Source of the DNA: Antrodiella citrinella
Lineage: Eukaryota; Basidiomycota; Agaricomycetes; Polyporales; Steccherinaceae
Assembly (NCBI GenBank): GCA_004802725.1
Contig: SGPM01000511.1
Span: 2,949 to 14,699, forward strand
Direction of reading: 5' to 3'
Length of the DNA stretch: 11,751 nucleotides
In this document: positions 1 through 8,088 of the stretch, piece by piece
Position numbering within the stretch: the first letter of the stretch is position 1
Layout: each line of letters opens with the position of its first letter
Position numbers and translations under genes: made by a program
The notes under the pieces: model-generated
What the model saw: the letters and a program-made list of their open reading frames with translations, nothing else
Databases searched by the model: none
What the model was told of the DNA's origin: nothing

Positions 1-23
1 CTTCGTTACACTTCGTCGTAACA
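1..23 (+). repeat. 3' end of the 5' LTR of the gypsy element
   Basis: These 23 bases match 8168-8190 exactly and end in GTAACA, the inverse of the TGTTAC that opens the downstream LTR. The remaining 347 bases of this LTR and its target duplication lie left of the window. Confidence 0.95.
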
Positions 24-25
24 TT

Positions 26-35
26 AGGTCAAGCT
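26..35 (+). promoter_or_regulatory. Primer-binding site, self-priming type
   Basis: Two bases after the 5' LTR, AGGTCAAGCT is the exact reverse complement of AGCTTGACCT at 8081-8090, about 30 bases downstream of the LTR TATA box and so near the expected RNA 5' end. In Tf1 and related fungal elements the RNA 5' end folds back on the primer-binding site and primes reverse transcription instead of a tRNA. The pairing is seen; its use as primer is inferred by analogy. Confidence 0.8.
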
Positions 36-100
36 CTTCTAAACAGCGCCAACTTATCCAAGTTCAGGCGAACCCATCGCCGAACTCTTGATCCTCCATT

Positions 101-1549
101 GTGGCTCCTATCCAAGACAGAAATCAACCTCCCGCAAACGCATACACTGAAGGAGAGTTCCTCATCCTTGACAACTGTGTTATCACCTGGAACACAACCC
201 AATCTCGNTGGAACTATCTCACTGACAACCGCCGTGTCACTCTAGCGAGACAAAGGCCTGTGNCAGCAGANAGGTTTTCTGCTCAGAATACTGGAATTGC
301 CACTCCCCCACAATCCCGCGCACCACTAGCTTCTTCATCGAACCCTAGAATCCCGTCGTCACGACTCCCAATTGCCACACCTGTCGCATCACCCAGAACC
401 CCACTCAGAGATCTTCCATTCGAAACCATTGAACCACAGACCACACGTACTCCGTCCCCAGAACTCACCCAGGAACCGACTGTACCGACAGTAACCCTTC
501 AGACCCCTCAGACCACTAGTAACCCTCGTATCTCGCAGCAACCTCAGANTGCTTCATCGTCCACAGTAACCCCTCCGAACCCNAGTACTTCTCGTCAATC
601 ATTGACTCANATCCCACCGACATCGTCAGCTACCTCGAACCCAACTCCGTCTACTGCAGCAGCCCCACCGACTCAAACACCTTCTACGAATACCCAGAAC
701 ACGAACACATCTTCGNCCATGGCAACTACTAAACCTTCTGAACTCAAGATCCATCAACCCCCATCTTTTGACGGAGACCGCACGAAAGTCGAATCCTTCA
801 TACGTTCCTGCAGACTCTACCTTCACATCAACGCGTCCATCTATGATGACGATGCAAAGAAGGTCGCATTNGTACTTTCGTTCATGACGGAAGGAAGTGC
901 ACAAGCTTGGGCCGACAATTTCCTCACCACCGCATTCGCAACCAATCCTGCAAACCTAGGGACTATCACCACTCTCTTCAAAGATATCAAGGAATACTTT
1001 GAACCGGCCGATGTCATCCAGAAGGCCATCGGTAGCATATCCTCGGTGAANCAGGAGGCNAAGGAGTCGGTTGAAGAATATGTNGCTAAGTTTCGCCTTC
1101 TTGTCACTGCATCCAACATCAAAGAATTCCCCGTCCTTAAGCACCAGTTTCTGAGAGGGTTGAAAGGCAGTGTCACAACGAAGGTCTTGGGCGTGGAAAC
1201 AGCTCCAGACACCATGGAGAAGTACTATGCCCTCGCTATACGCTTCGACACTAACTANCAAGATCGTCTAACCTACAANGCCGATGAACCCTCGTCTCGT
1301 CGATTCACTCCTCGAACCAACTCCACANCCTCTTCCTCCTCTCAGCCTCGTNGCATCTCTCGNCTCACCGATGAGGAACGAACCAAGCTTGCCAAAGAGG
1401 GCAAGTGCTTCCGATGCAGAGAGCAGGGACACATGGCCGCGGACTGCCCNAAGAACACCCCTTCCAAACAAAGCCCCGCCAAGATTAGGGCCATGATCCT
1501 GGAACTTTCGGAGGAGGAGCGGAAGGAAATTCTTNCCACGGATTTTTGA
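101..1549 (+). CDS. gag: Gag polyprotein with capsid-like region and zinc knuckle
   Basis: Gag forms the virus-like particle and packages element RNA. Residues 1-206 are rich in Pro, Ser and Thr and look disordered. From about residue 207 a helical region with the pattern of the fungal retrotransposon Gag/capsid family begins (a PSFDGDR segment, a later AQAWADNF segment). A CCHC zinc knuckle with CX2CX4HX4C spacing is at residues 436-449. The frame opens after a TGA at 89-91 and has no ATG until 719 (context CCATGGCA), so 101 is a GTG and not a convincing start. Either translation begins at 719, giving about 276 residues, or a non-AUG codon near 98-101 yields the long form. It ends in TGA at 1547-1549, where Pol begins in the -1 frame. 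About twenty single N bases leave residues undefined. Confidence 0.9.
   Translation: MAPIQDRNQPPANAYTEGEFLILDNCVITWNTTQSXWNYLTDNRRVTLARQRPVXAXRFSAQNTGIATPPQSRAPLASSSNPRIPSSRLPIATPVASPRTPLRDLPFETIEPQTTRTPSPELTQEPTVPTVTLQTPQTTSNPRISQQPQXASSSTVTPPNXSTSRQSLTXIPPTSSATSNPTPSTAAAPPTQTPSTNTQNTNTSSXMATTKPSELKIHQPPSFDGDRTKVESFIRSCRLYLHINASIYDDDAKKVAXVLSFMTEGSAQAWADNFLTTAFATNPANLGTITTLFKDIKEYFEPADVIQKAIGSISSVXQEXKESVEEYXAKFRLLVTASNIKEFPVLKHQFLRGLKGSVTTKVLGVETAPDTMEKYYALAIRFDTNXQDRLTYXADEPSSRRFTPRTNSTXSSSSQPRXISXLTDEERTKLAKEGKCFRCREQGHMAADCXKNTPSKQSPAKIRAMILELSEEERKEILXTDF
1543..1549 (+). promoter_or_regulatory. Probable Gag-Pol -1 frameshift site at the gag stop
   Basis: Gag ends GAT TTT TGA. The TTT codon lies in a run of five T bases, so the tRNA on it could slip back one base and still pair fully, with the TGA waiting in the A site. 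This leads straight into the protease frame. Pol has no ATG near its start, which fits expression only as a Gag-Pol fusion. The site is not the standard X XXY YYZ heptamer, so efficiency and mechanism are inferred. Confidence 0.55.
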
Positions 1550-2829
1550 AAAGGCCATCTGTCTCGACGTCAGACTGGCCTCGTCTTACGGTTTCTAATG
1601 TAATTCTAGCAGATCTCTCTGATCAATCTATGCGAATCACTCTGTCTATCAAACGAAACCGAACCGCCGAAACCCCTGCACTCATTGATTCTGGAGCTGG
1701 AGGCATCTTTATTGATGAAACCTTTGCCAAGAAACATCGCATTCAGCTCACCCGTCTCCTTCTTCCGCTACCTGTGTTTAACGTTGACGGAACTCCGAAC
1801 CATCGCGGTCATATCACGCACTTTGTCTGGCTGGACATTGAAGTGGCCGGAGCAGTAGTTCCTACCCGATTTCTAGCCACTTCTCTAGGTCGAGAAACTA
1901 TGATATTAGGGCTTCCTTGGCTGCGTCGCATTAACCCAGTCATTGACTGGGACAAAGGAACTTTGCGCATGCCGGATACTCTTCGCTCTCATCCACCAAG
2001 CATCCGGTCAACGCTAATCAGATCCACCCCAGTCTATCCTAAGGCGACTGTGTCGGAAGTAATAGAAGACGAAGTCCCTGTCCACAAACACGCGAATGCG
2101 ACATGGCTACTCCCTGAGATCTCTAATTCATCAAAGAATGAACAACCACTTTCTGATCCCTCATCCCTTGGGTCAACACCCCCTGAATCTTGCGAAAACC
2201 TGTCCTTCGAATCCCAACCCAATGACCTCGTGATCTCATACATCAAAGGAGAGTCCGTGATTGGTATCTTTTCCCCTCCTGAGGAAGCACCATTTACCGA
2301 CGAAGAGTTACTGGTACCACCAACGATGACTCAACACATCGGACGCACTACTTCTTGGAATCATACTTCCGATTCACTCCGATATTCTTACGGACAGCAC
2401 ACTTGGATCAGAGCAAAGATCAATCCTTCCATGGAGCTTGCGCAAAAAGCTCATGCGAAAGAGAAGTCTAGATCTCTCGACGAAATGGTCCCCGAACCTT
2501 ATCGGAAGTACAAGGAAGTTTTCGAGAAGAAAGCATCTGAACGCTTCCCTGAACCCCGATCCTACGACCACACCATTGATCTGAAACCAGACTTCGTCCC
2601 ACGGAATTGCAAGATTTATCCTCTGTCCCCCAAGGAACAACTCGCCATGGATGAATTTNTAGAAGAAAATCTACGGAAAGGATACATTCGTCCATCCAAG
2701 TCNCCAATGGCATCACCTTTCTTCTTTGTCTCCAAGAAAGATGNGAANNCNCCNTCCNTNTNNGNATTACGATATATCNTCAANGNAACAATGGNGAAGN
2801 ACTGNATACCCCTTACCTCTCATCGGTGA
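1546..2829 (+). CDS. pol: Pol, first part: aspartic protease and N-terminal reverse transcriptase
   Basis: This frame is -1 to Gag and opens at the Gag stop. Residues 44-140 form a retropepsin: the catalytic triad is the LIDSGAG segment with Asp48, and the ILGLPWL motif (120-126) marks the end of the fold. The protease would cut the Gag-Pol polyprotein. A variable linker runs to about residue 300. From about 310 the conserved approach to reverse transcriptase begins ([12 protein letters not shown]), followed by IYPLSPKEQ and the [12 protein letters not shown] segment, where reverse transcriptase motif 1 starts. The frame then enters an N-rich tract at 2744-2805 and becomes meaningless near 2807; the domain continues one base out of phase in the next entry. 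The listed start is a TTG and not an independent initiation site. Confidence 0.9.
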   Translation: MKRPSVSTSDWPRLTVSNVILADLSDQSMRITLSIKRNRTAETPALIDSGAGGIFIDETFAKKHRIQLTRLLLPLPVFNVDGTPNHRGHITHFVWLDIEVAGAVVPTRFLATSLGRETMILGLPWLRRINPVIDWDKGTLRMPDTLRSHPPSIRSTLIRSTPVYPKATVSEVIEDEVPVHKHANATWLLPEISNSSKNEQPLSDPSSLGSTPPESCENLSFESQPNDLVISYIKGESVIGIFSPPEEAPFTDEELLVPPTMTQHIGRTTSWNHTSDSLRYSYGQHTWIRAKINPSMELAQKAHAKEKSRSLDEMVPEPYRKYKEVFEKKASERFPEPRSYDHTIDLKPDFVPRNCKIYPLSPKEQLAMDEFXEENLRKGYIRPSKXPMASPFFFVSKKDXXXXSXXXLRYIXXXTMXKXXIPLTSHR

Positions 2830-5389
2830 ATTGGTTGATCGTCTGAAAGGCGCTACCATCTTTTCCAAATTTGATCTGCGCTCAGGTTACAATAATGTGC
2901 GGATCAAAGATGGACATCAATGGAAAGCTGCCTTCAAGTGTTCCAAAGGACTCTANGAACCCACGGTCATGTTCTTTGGACTCTGTAACTCGCCCGCCAC
3001 ATTCCAAGCCATGATGAATGATNTATTCAAGGACATGCTTGACGAAGGATGGCTAGTGATCTACATGGACGATCTTCTACTCTTCTCCTCAGACCTCCGT
3101 ATCCACCAACAACGAACCCAACGAATCCTCCAACGTCTTCGTGACAGTGATCTCTTCCTGAAACCGGAGAAATGTCATTTTGATGTCACCGAAGTAGAAT
3201 TCCTTNGTATGATCATTCGTCCGGATCAGGTAGCCATGGACCCATCAAAATTGGATGGAATCCGAGACTGGCCCACACCTACCTCGGTGAAGGGAGTCCG
3301 TTCATTCTTAGGATTTGGAAACTTCTATCGTCNCTTCATCTCTCATTACTCCGATCTAGCCCACCCACTGAACGATCTCACTCGGAAGGATCAACCATGG
3401 GTCTGGAACACCGAACATCAGACCGCATTCNACACANTGAAGCAATGTTTTGCTGAATCACCCGTCCTCCTCATGCCTGACAAATCGAAACCTTTCTCCA
3501 TCGAATCTGANGCCTCCAAGTTTGCAACTGGAGCTGTTCTGCGTCAGAGAGATGTTAACGGAGACTGGCACCCATGCGCATATCTATCAAAATCCTTTGA
3601 TGCTGCTCAACGCAACTATGAGATTTATGATNGGGAGTTACTAGGTGTCGTTCGGGCATTGGAAGAATGGCNCCATTATCTNGAAGGCAGTCCCCATCCT
3701 GTTGAGGTCCTATCGGACCACAAGAACTTGACCTTTTTCCGCACCGCCCAGAAACTCAACCGACGACAAGCACGTTGGGGATTATTCCTCTCCCAGTTCG
3801 AATTGCAACTTCGTCATATTCCCGGTACTCGCATGATACAATCAGACACTCTATCCCGACTCAACCATCTGAATCTGGAAGACAATGACAATGANGCCTT
3901 AATCCTTCTTCCCGATGCCATGTTCATCAACNCCATTGATTCGTCCCTAGCTGATCGACTCCGTGCTGTAACTGCCACCGATCTCGTGGTAGTAGAAGCA
4001 CTAGANGCAATCAAAACAAAGGGACNACTACCTATGCGCTCTGACCTATCGGATTGGATCCTAGAAGACGGGCTTATCTTTTTCCAGAAACGATGTTATG
4101 TACCNCCAGATGAACAACTTNGCCGTGATGTTGTGTCTCGGTATCATGATTCCCCATCCATGGGACACCCAGGTCAATTTGGAACCCTGGCACTCGTCCG
4201 CCGTGACTTCTGGTGGCCAGGATTACCCACATTTGTCAAAAACTACGTACATGGATGTGCAGTCTGTCAGCAAACCAAGATCAACACACATCCCACAGTT
4301 CCTCCGCTTATGCCAATCGCTGCAGACAAGAATGTGCATCCTTTCGAAGTTATCAGCATGGATTTCATCACCGATCTGCCTCCATCCGGTGACTTTGATT
4401 CTCTCATGGTCGTGGCAGACCATGACTCTACGAAGGGGATGATTCTGATTCCTTGTACCAAGACCATTGACGCACTAGGCACCGCTGAACTCATCCTGAA
4501 CTTTGTCTACAAACGTTTCGGCCTCTCTCGGCGCATTATTTCCGACCGTGGTCCCCAATTTGCAGCAAAGGTCTTCCAAGAACTGACACGCCTGCTAGGG
4601 ATCAAATCCACTATGAGCACCGCTTATCATCCTCAGACCGACGGAGGTACAGAACGAATGAATCAAGAAGTAGAAGCCTACCTTCGAGCCTTCTGCGCCA
4701 ATCATCCTGAAGAATGGTCTTCTCATCTGACTACCATGGAATTTGCACACAATCAGCGTCCCGCTCAAGATCGCAATGAATCCCCATTCTTTCTCATGAT
4801 GGGTTACAATCCCCGTGCTATCCCCACTGTCTACCCTTCCACTGATGTCCCAGCTGCCGAAGAACGAATTGCAGGCCTTGCAAAAGCTCGCGACGAAGCT
4901 GCTGCTGCCCATGAACTTGCTCGTCAGAAAATGGCCGAACGAATCACACGAGGGTTCAAGCCATTTGTCAAAGGGCAAAAGGTGTGGTTAGAAGCAAAGA
5001 ATCTTCGATTCATTACAGATCACAAGAAGTTAGCCGCCAAACGTCAAGGACCTTTTCTGATTACGGAAGTATTAGGACCACTGACCTACCGGCTGAAGCT
5101 ACCCCCCCAATGGCGAATTCATCCGGTATTCCACGCAACTCTGCTAACGCCATACCATGAGAACGATGTTCACGGTCCCAACTTTCTTCAACCGCCTGCC
5201 GAGGTTGTCGACGGCCAAGAAGAATTTGAAGTCGAAGCCATCATTGCACACAAGCGATATCGTGGAAAGATGAAATACTTGGTCAAATGGAAAGGATATT
5301 CCACAGCGGATAACACGTGGACCCCAGAAATTGATCTCAAAAACGCTCGCAAGATCCTTTCCCCCTACAAGAAACTTCATTGCCTGTAA
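2726..5389 (+). CDS. pol: Pol, second part: reverse transcriptase, RNase H, integrase, chromodomain
   Basis: Recognisable protein starts near 2807 (YPLPLIGEL); the ATG at 2726 is not the natural start. Reverse transcriptase shows the FDLRSGY segment (Asp50) and catalytic YMDD at 113-116. RNase H spans about 255-380, with acidic residues in ELL (about 304) and LSDHKN (331); the first acidic position is a GAN codon. Integrase has a zinc-binding HHCC set (His474, His481, Cys511, Cys514) and the DD35E triad Asp546, Asp607, Glu643 with 60 and 35 residues between. A GPY/F module follows at 773-810. Residues 833-882 are a chromodomain with aromatic positions Phe834, Trp855 and Tyr858, which in this family bind methylated histone H3 and steer integration. 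The C-terminal half has no N bases and looks intact. The stop is TAA at 5387-5389. Confidence 0.95.
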   Translation: MSPRKMXXXXXXXXYDIXSXXQWXXTXYPLPLIGELVDRLKGATIFSKFDLRSGYNNVRIKDGHQWKAAFKCSKGLXEPTVMFFGLCNSPATFQAMMNDXFKDMLDEGWLVIYMDDLLLFSSDLRIHQQRTQRILQRLRDSDLFLKPEKCHFDVTEVEFLXMIIRPDQVAMDPSKLDGIRDWPTPTSVKGVRSFLGFGNFYRXFISHYSDLAHPLNDLTRKDQPWVWNTEHQTAFXTXKQCFAESPVLLMPDKSKPFSIESXASKFATGAVLRQRDVNGDWHPCAYLSKSFDAAQRNYEIYDXELLGVVRALEEWXHYXEGSPHPVEVLSDHKNLTFFRTAQKLNRRQARWGLFLSQFELQLRHIPGTRMIQSDTLSRLNHLNLEDNDNXALILLPDAMFINXIDSSLADRLRAVTATDLVVVEALXAIKTKGXLPMRSDLSDWILEDGLIFFQKRCYVXPDEQLXRDVVSRYHDSPSMGHPGQFGTLALVRRDFWWPGLPTFVKNYVHGCAVCQQTKINTHPTVPPLMPIAADKNVHPFEVISMDFITDLPPSGDFDSLMVVADHDSTKGMILIPCTKTIDALGTAELILNFVYKRFGLSRRIISDRGPQFAAKVFQELTRLLGIKSTMSTAYHPQTDGGTERMNQEVEAYLRAFCANHPEEWSSHLTTMEFAHNQRPAQDRNESPFFLMMGYNPRAIPTVYPSTDVPAAEERIAGLAKARDEAAAAHELARQKMAERITRGFKPFVKGQKVWLEAKNLRFITDHKKLAAKRQGPFLITEVLGPLTYRLKLPPQWRIHPVFHATLLTPYHENDVHGPNFLQPPAEVVDGQEEFEVEAIIAHKRYRGKMKYLVKWKGYSTADNTWTPEIDLKNARKILSPYKKLHCL
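2744..2805 (+). other. N-rich tract with a one-base frame change inside reverse transcriptase
   Basis: More than a dozen N bases fall in 62 positions, covering the end of reverse transcriptase motif 1. Up to the TM-K residues just before 2805 the upstream frame still resembles the family. From 2807 the downstream frame does. The net change is one extra base (or two missing) just before 2807. This is either a real inactivating indel or a base-calling or consensus artefact; the N bases make the two inseparable here. Confidence 0.8.
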
Positions 5390-5413
5390 CTGCTACTTCA
5401 CGCTCCCATCACC

Positions 5414-5720
5414 ATGCAGTCTGTCAACACCGATCTCGCTCTCATCTTCCTCTTCGTCCTCGTTTTCACGTCTGGCTGCTTCATTGCCTTCATCATTTTC
5501 CTTCTCATTCTTATTCACTTAATTCGAGAACTCGGTATGGACCACAAGCCAATTGGAAAAGGACGCAAGAGTCGGAGTCGAATAGACACCACTCGTTCGG
5601 GCTGGGGATCCCCCGTCGCGTCTCCTCCTAATGGGTGGAAGGATATTTTCCTTAACCCGGTGCCTCCCATCGAAATCATGGTGACTANNNNANNNCNCNN
5701 TNANNNANANNNCNNGNCGN
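5414..5720 (+). CDS. Small predicted membrane protein downstream of pol, 3' end cut by nested insertion
   Basis: I do not recognise this protein. It begins 24 bases after the pol stop at an ATG in good context (TCACCATGCA). Residues 8-38 are almost entirely hydrophobic with Phe, Leu and Ile, enough for one membrane segment. A basic KGRKSRSR patch follows at 49-56, then a Gly/Pro/Ser-rich tail to about residue 91. The tail enters an N tract at 5688-5720 and meets the nested LTR-like element at 5721. If that element is removed with a 4-bp duplication (NCGN against GCGG at 6822-6825), the same frame continues for about 15 codons to a TAG at 6867-6869, suggesting an original protein of about 117 residues. 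Position recalls an env gene, but no envelope feature other than the membrane segment is present. Function is unknown. Confidence 0.55.
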
Positions 5721-6186
5721 TGATGCACCAGACGGGCTCCTGAACGCAGAAGTAACCCACCCAACAATGGGGGTACTCCAGGAGGAGGACACCACGCAAG
5801 GGCGTAAGTAGAGGAGTCGTAAGGGTGGGCCGAGGACCTAGGAATAGAGTAGAGTAGTCCGGTGATGTTCNTGTTTCGTCCGAGATGACTCGCGCAACGC
5901 CCGGTGACCTNCGAGGCCGTACGAGCGTAGTANCGAAATAGCTACGAAGCCTGCGNAGAAGTANTAGACCGCGCGGAATGGCTATNGCGTGACTAGCTGA
6001 CTGATAAAACGCGATCGAGAGGGTCCGCGGAAAGTACGAAGCTGACAGGAATAGGTCCGAGAGTGTCCGGACCGATGGACGATAGGGGCCGCGGGCGATA
6101 TTGCGAAGATAAAGGAAGGNGACGNGGGACGATAGCGGTATATCGAACAGCGAGTAGAGGTGAAAACACGGCGTCGAGAGGGTCGT

Positions 6187-6300
6187 AAACGCAATGGGGT
6201 CGCAGTAGAAGGTGAACGCAGTAGTAAACGCAGTAGAACTCGGGGCTTGTTAGAAACGCAACGCAACGCAGTAAACGCAGGATAACCAAAGAACGCAAAA
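6187..6300 (-). repeat. AACGCA-type short repeat array in copy 1
   Basis: Irregularly spaced copies of AACGCA or AAACGCAG occur about nine times. On the minus strand they read TGCGTT and lie downstream of the TATA box, in the expected transcribed part of this LTR. Confidence 0.6.
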
Positions 6301-6423
6301 AGGGATCGCAATAGAAATATACGCACGCGGTTCGCAGGGGTTCGTGAAATCTTCGCTCTCACAGGTATTAAGGGGGAAAAGGGGAGGGGGATCTTCTCTT
6401 TTCTTCTAATGTACATAGTGCGC

Positions 6424-6433
6424 CTACTTATAG
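6424..6433 (-). promoter_or_regulatory. TATA-type promoter element of LTR copy 1
   Basis: The minus strand reads CTATAAGTAG, identical to 9015-9024 in copy 2 and followed in both by a purine/pyrimidine-skewed tract. The conserved position inside a repeated LTR-like element supports a core promoter. Confidence 0.5.
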
Positions 6434-6821
6434 TAGGATACGGACTAATCAAACTGGTAGCTACGAGAAAGAGTCGAGAAGTAAGAAATACGATAAACAA
6501 AAGTGTCCGAGAAGATACGATAAGGGTCCGGAAACTACGCTACGATGTCCGAAGGAGGTACGATGTACGAACGGGGTTGTGAGAGGAAGTATCGGAGGTG
6601 GGCGTATAGCTCTCGCGTGGCTCCGGACGATGTGCGGACGCGAGTTTGAGGGTTTCGGACATCTCGGGTGACGCGCGAGTCTATTGTCGGAATGCGCGGA
6701 TGTGAGTACGAGTAGAAGTAGCGGACGAGCAGCCTTTCGAAGGTGCCGAGGTAGAGGCGGATAGGTGCTAGATAGTGCGTAATGGCGTCGCGCGGGCAAC
6801 AGCGAGAATCGGGGCTCATCA

Positions 6822-6945
6822 GCGGTTCCTCCACTGTATCTTCCACCTGGAGCCATATGGGTTGCTTAGTCCATCCCCACACCCATCCTATATCTACCCC
6901 GGTTCTACACTCGTCTTTGGCCATTCGATCCTATCTTTCATTACC
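6822..6945 (+). other. Gypsy sequence resuming after the nested element
   Basis: These 124 bases lie between the nested insertion and the next ATG. The first 48 read as an open continuation of the small membrane-protein frame to TAG at 6867-6869. The remainder is a C/T-rich spacer before the 6946 start. Confidence 0.5.
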
Positions 6946-7779
6946 ATGTCGTACCCCAACACCAGATTCCCTCTCCCCCTTCTCCAACCCGGACACGGCG
7001 ACATGGTGATCGCAATCAAGGTTCTCCTCACGAACCTCACTCTCGAACAGTTCGAAAAGTTCTTCGCTGCCAATCCTGATTCCCCCCATCTCCGCAACTC
7101 CGTCGTGTCTATCCGTGAATGCGACGCCAATCTCTTCGCCGTCCAGCAGAACATTCACCAACTGGAGCGGATGATAGGGGAACTTCAGATTCAGAAGGGT
7201 CGTCTATGCAGTGCAGTCAATCGTTGTGTGGACGTCCTCGTCACCATTGACAGAGAGCATCCTTTACAGCTACTCCCCCGCCTGCCCGACTTCATTATCC
7301 CACCCAACCTCCGCGACGACACACCAGTCCAACCACCTCTTTACGCCCCTGTACCGGTACACACCCCACTCTATGATATCGCCGCATCTGCCGCTCCACC
7401 TCTACCCATTCCTGACCCCGCCCTGGTGGTTGAGTCAGCCGAATCTCCCTCCCCCATTTCTTCTCTTTCATCAGTAACAAATTCCTCCCATGCATCTCTA
7501 CCACTACTTCCCCGTGCATCTCGTTCTACGACTCGTCGTCCAGCCTCCTCTACGAACCCTGCACCACGCTCCAATCCTCGTCGCACTGGACGAACTCGTC
7601 GTTCCAACGCCTCCTCATCCAACCTCACTACTGAACCTCCTCGACTACCCTCGCACTCCCCATCTCCTCCTCGACGTCGCCGACGTGTCCGGAGTCCATT
7701 GGTCGAAGATGAGGATGCGGGTATCGATGCAGACAATTACGACGATGTTGCCGATTCCAACATGACTGGAGAGCCGTAG
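6946..7779 (+). CDS. Unknown 3' accessory protein of the gypsy element: coiled coil plus basic tail
   Basis: I do not recognise this 277-residue protein. The ATG at 6946 has a plausible context (TTACCATG) and is preferred over the earlier non-ATG opening of the frame. Residues 20-105 are rich in Leu, Ile, Val and charged residues, with an Asn-Leu-Thr-Leu-Glu-Gln-Phe-Glu segment near 30 and a likely amphipathic helix or coiled coil at 58-103. Residues 110-165 are Pro-rich. Residues 170-250 are Ser/Arg/Pro-rich with a run of five Arg at 243-247, giving a strongly basic part. An acidic tail (254-270) ends the protein. The stop lies 28 bases before the polypurine tract, so it belongs to the gypsy element and not to the host. 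There are no N bases or breaks. Nucleic-acid binding through the basic tail is a guess. Confidence 0.65.
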   Translation: MSYPNTRFPLPLLQPGHGDMVIAIKVLLTNLTLEQFEKFFAANPDSPHLRNSVVSIRECDANLFAVQQNIHQLERMIGELQIQKGRLCSAVNRCVDVLVTIDREHPLQLLPRLPDFIIPPNLRDDTPVQPPLYAPVPVHTPLYDIAASAAPPLPIPDPALVVESAESPSPISSLSSVTNSSHASLPLLPRASRSTTRRPASSTNPAPRSNPRRTGRTRRSNASSSNLTTEPPRLPSHSPSPPRRRRRVRSPLVEDEDAGIDADNYDDVADSNMTGEP

Positions 7780-7807
7780 TTGGTTGAAGTCAGGGTGACT
7801 TCACCAT

Positions 7808-7818
7808 AAGTAGGGGGT
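7808..7818 (+). promoter_or_regulatory. Polypurine tract for plus-strand DNA priming
   Basis: AAGTAGGGGG followed by TAA lies directly upstream of the 3' LTR, the standard place for the RNase H-resistant plus-strand primer. It is short and contains one T. Confidence 0.7.
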
Positions 7819-8047
7819 AATGTTACAAACTTCCGCTATTACTTTCCTTTTCTCCCATTTTCCTCTCGCGCTCGTTCATTGTGCTCAACCACCTGTATGG
7901 CTATTGTGATTCAACTCTCTCGCGCCATTGTTCTATTTCTGTCACATGTCTCTGTTCTCCTTCTTCATTGTTCTCTATTGTTCTTTCTCTATTGTTAGTC
8001 ATCCAATTATGCTTACTCGGTCCTTACGACTCAGCGTAGCATACTAG

Positions 8048-8054
8048 TATATAA
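8048..8054 (+). promoter_or_regulatory. TATA box of the gypsy LTR
   Basis: TATATAA lies 33 bases upstream of the base (8081) that would begin the self-primer, consistent with initiation near 8081. Confidence 0.75.
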
Positions 8055-8059
8055 GGCCA

Positions 8060-8088
8060 GTCAAGCTGAGGTAGATCCCCAGCTTGAC
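8060..8088 (+). repeat. Inverted repeat spanning the predicted RNA start in the LTR
   Basis: GTCAAGCTG at 8060-8068 is the perfect reverse complement of CAGCTTGAC at 8080-8088, with an 11-base loop. The right arm overlaps the predicted self-primer (8081-8090), and the left arm is therefore similar to the primer-binding site at 26-35. Confidence 0.7.

Larger units (their letters stand above)
5721..6821 (-). mobile_element. Nested LTR-like element, copy 1 (probable solo LTR, 1101 bp)
   Basis: The sequence opens TGATG and closes CATCA, with flanks NCGN and GCGG compatible with a 4-bp target duplication. It matches the 1091-bp element at 8413-9503 in length, termini and several blocks: the first 130 bases, a shared AATAGGTCCGAGAGTGTCCG (6050-6069), the AACGCA-rich array, a GGGGAAAAGGGG tract near 6371-6380 and a TATA segment. 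The TATA box reads on the minus strand, so the LTR is antisense to the gypsy element. No open reading frame of recognisable kind is present. It could be a solo LTR or a non-autonomous element; the autonomous partner is not in the window. It interrupts the small membrane-protein frame and therefore inserted after the gypsy element. Confidence 0.7.

Noticed and set aside
4595..4978. Antisense open frame within integrase
   Set aside because: It is a shadow of the clear integrase coding sequence.
5414..5720. Envelope gene
   Set aside because: Only one hydrophobic segment is present; there is no signal peptide plus ectodomain, no cleavage site and no cysteine pattern.
5982..6500. Minus-strand open frame in LTR copy 1
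   Set aside because: It covers the repeat array and contains N codons; low complexity with no domain features.
7371..7736. Antisense open frame opposite the 3' accessory protein
   Set aside because: It is the shadow of the Ser/Arg/Pro-rich tail, an Arg/Gly-rich mirror with no own features.
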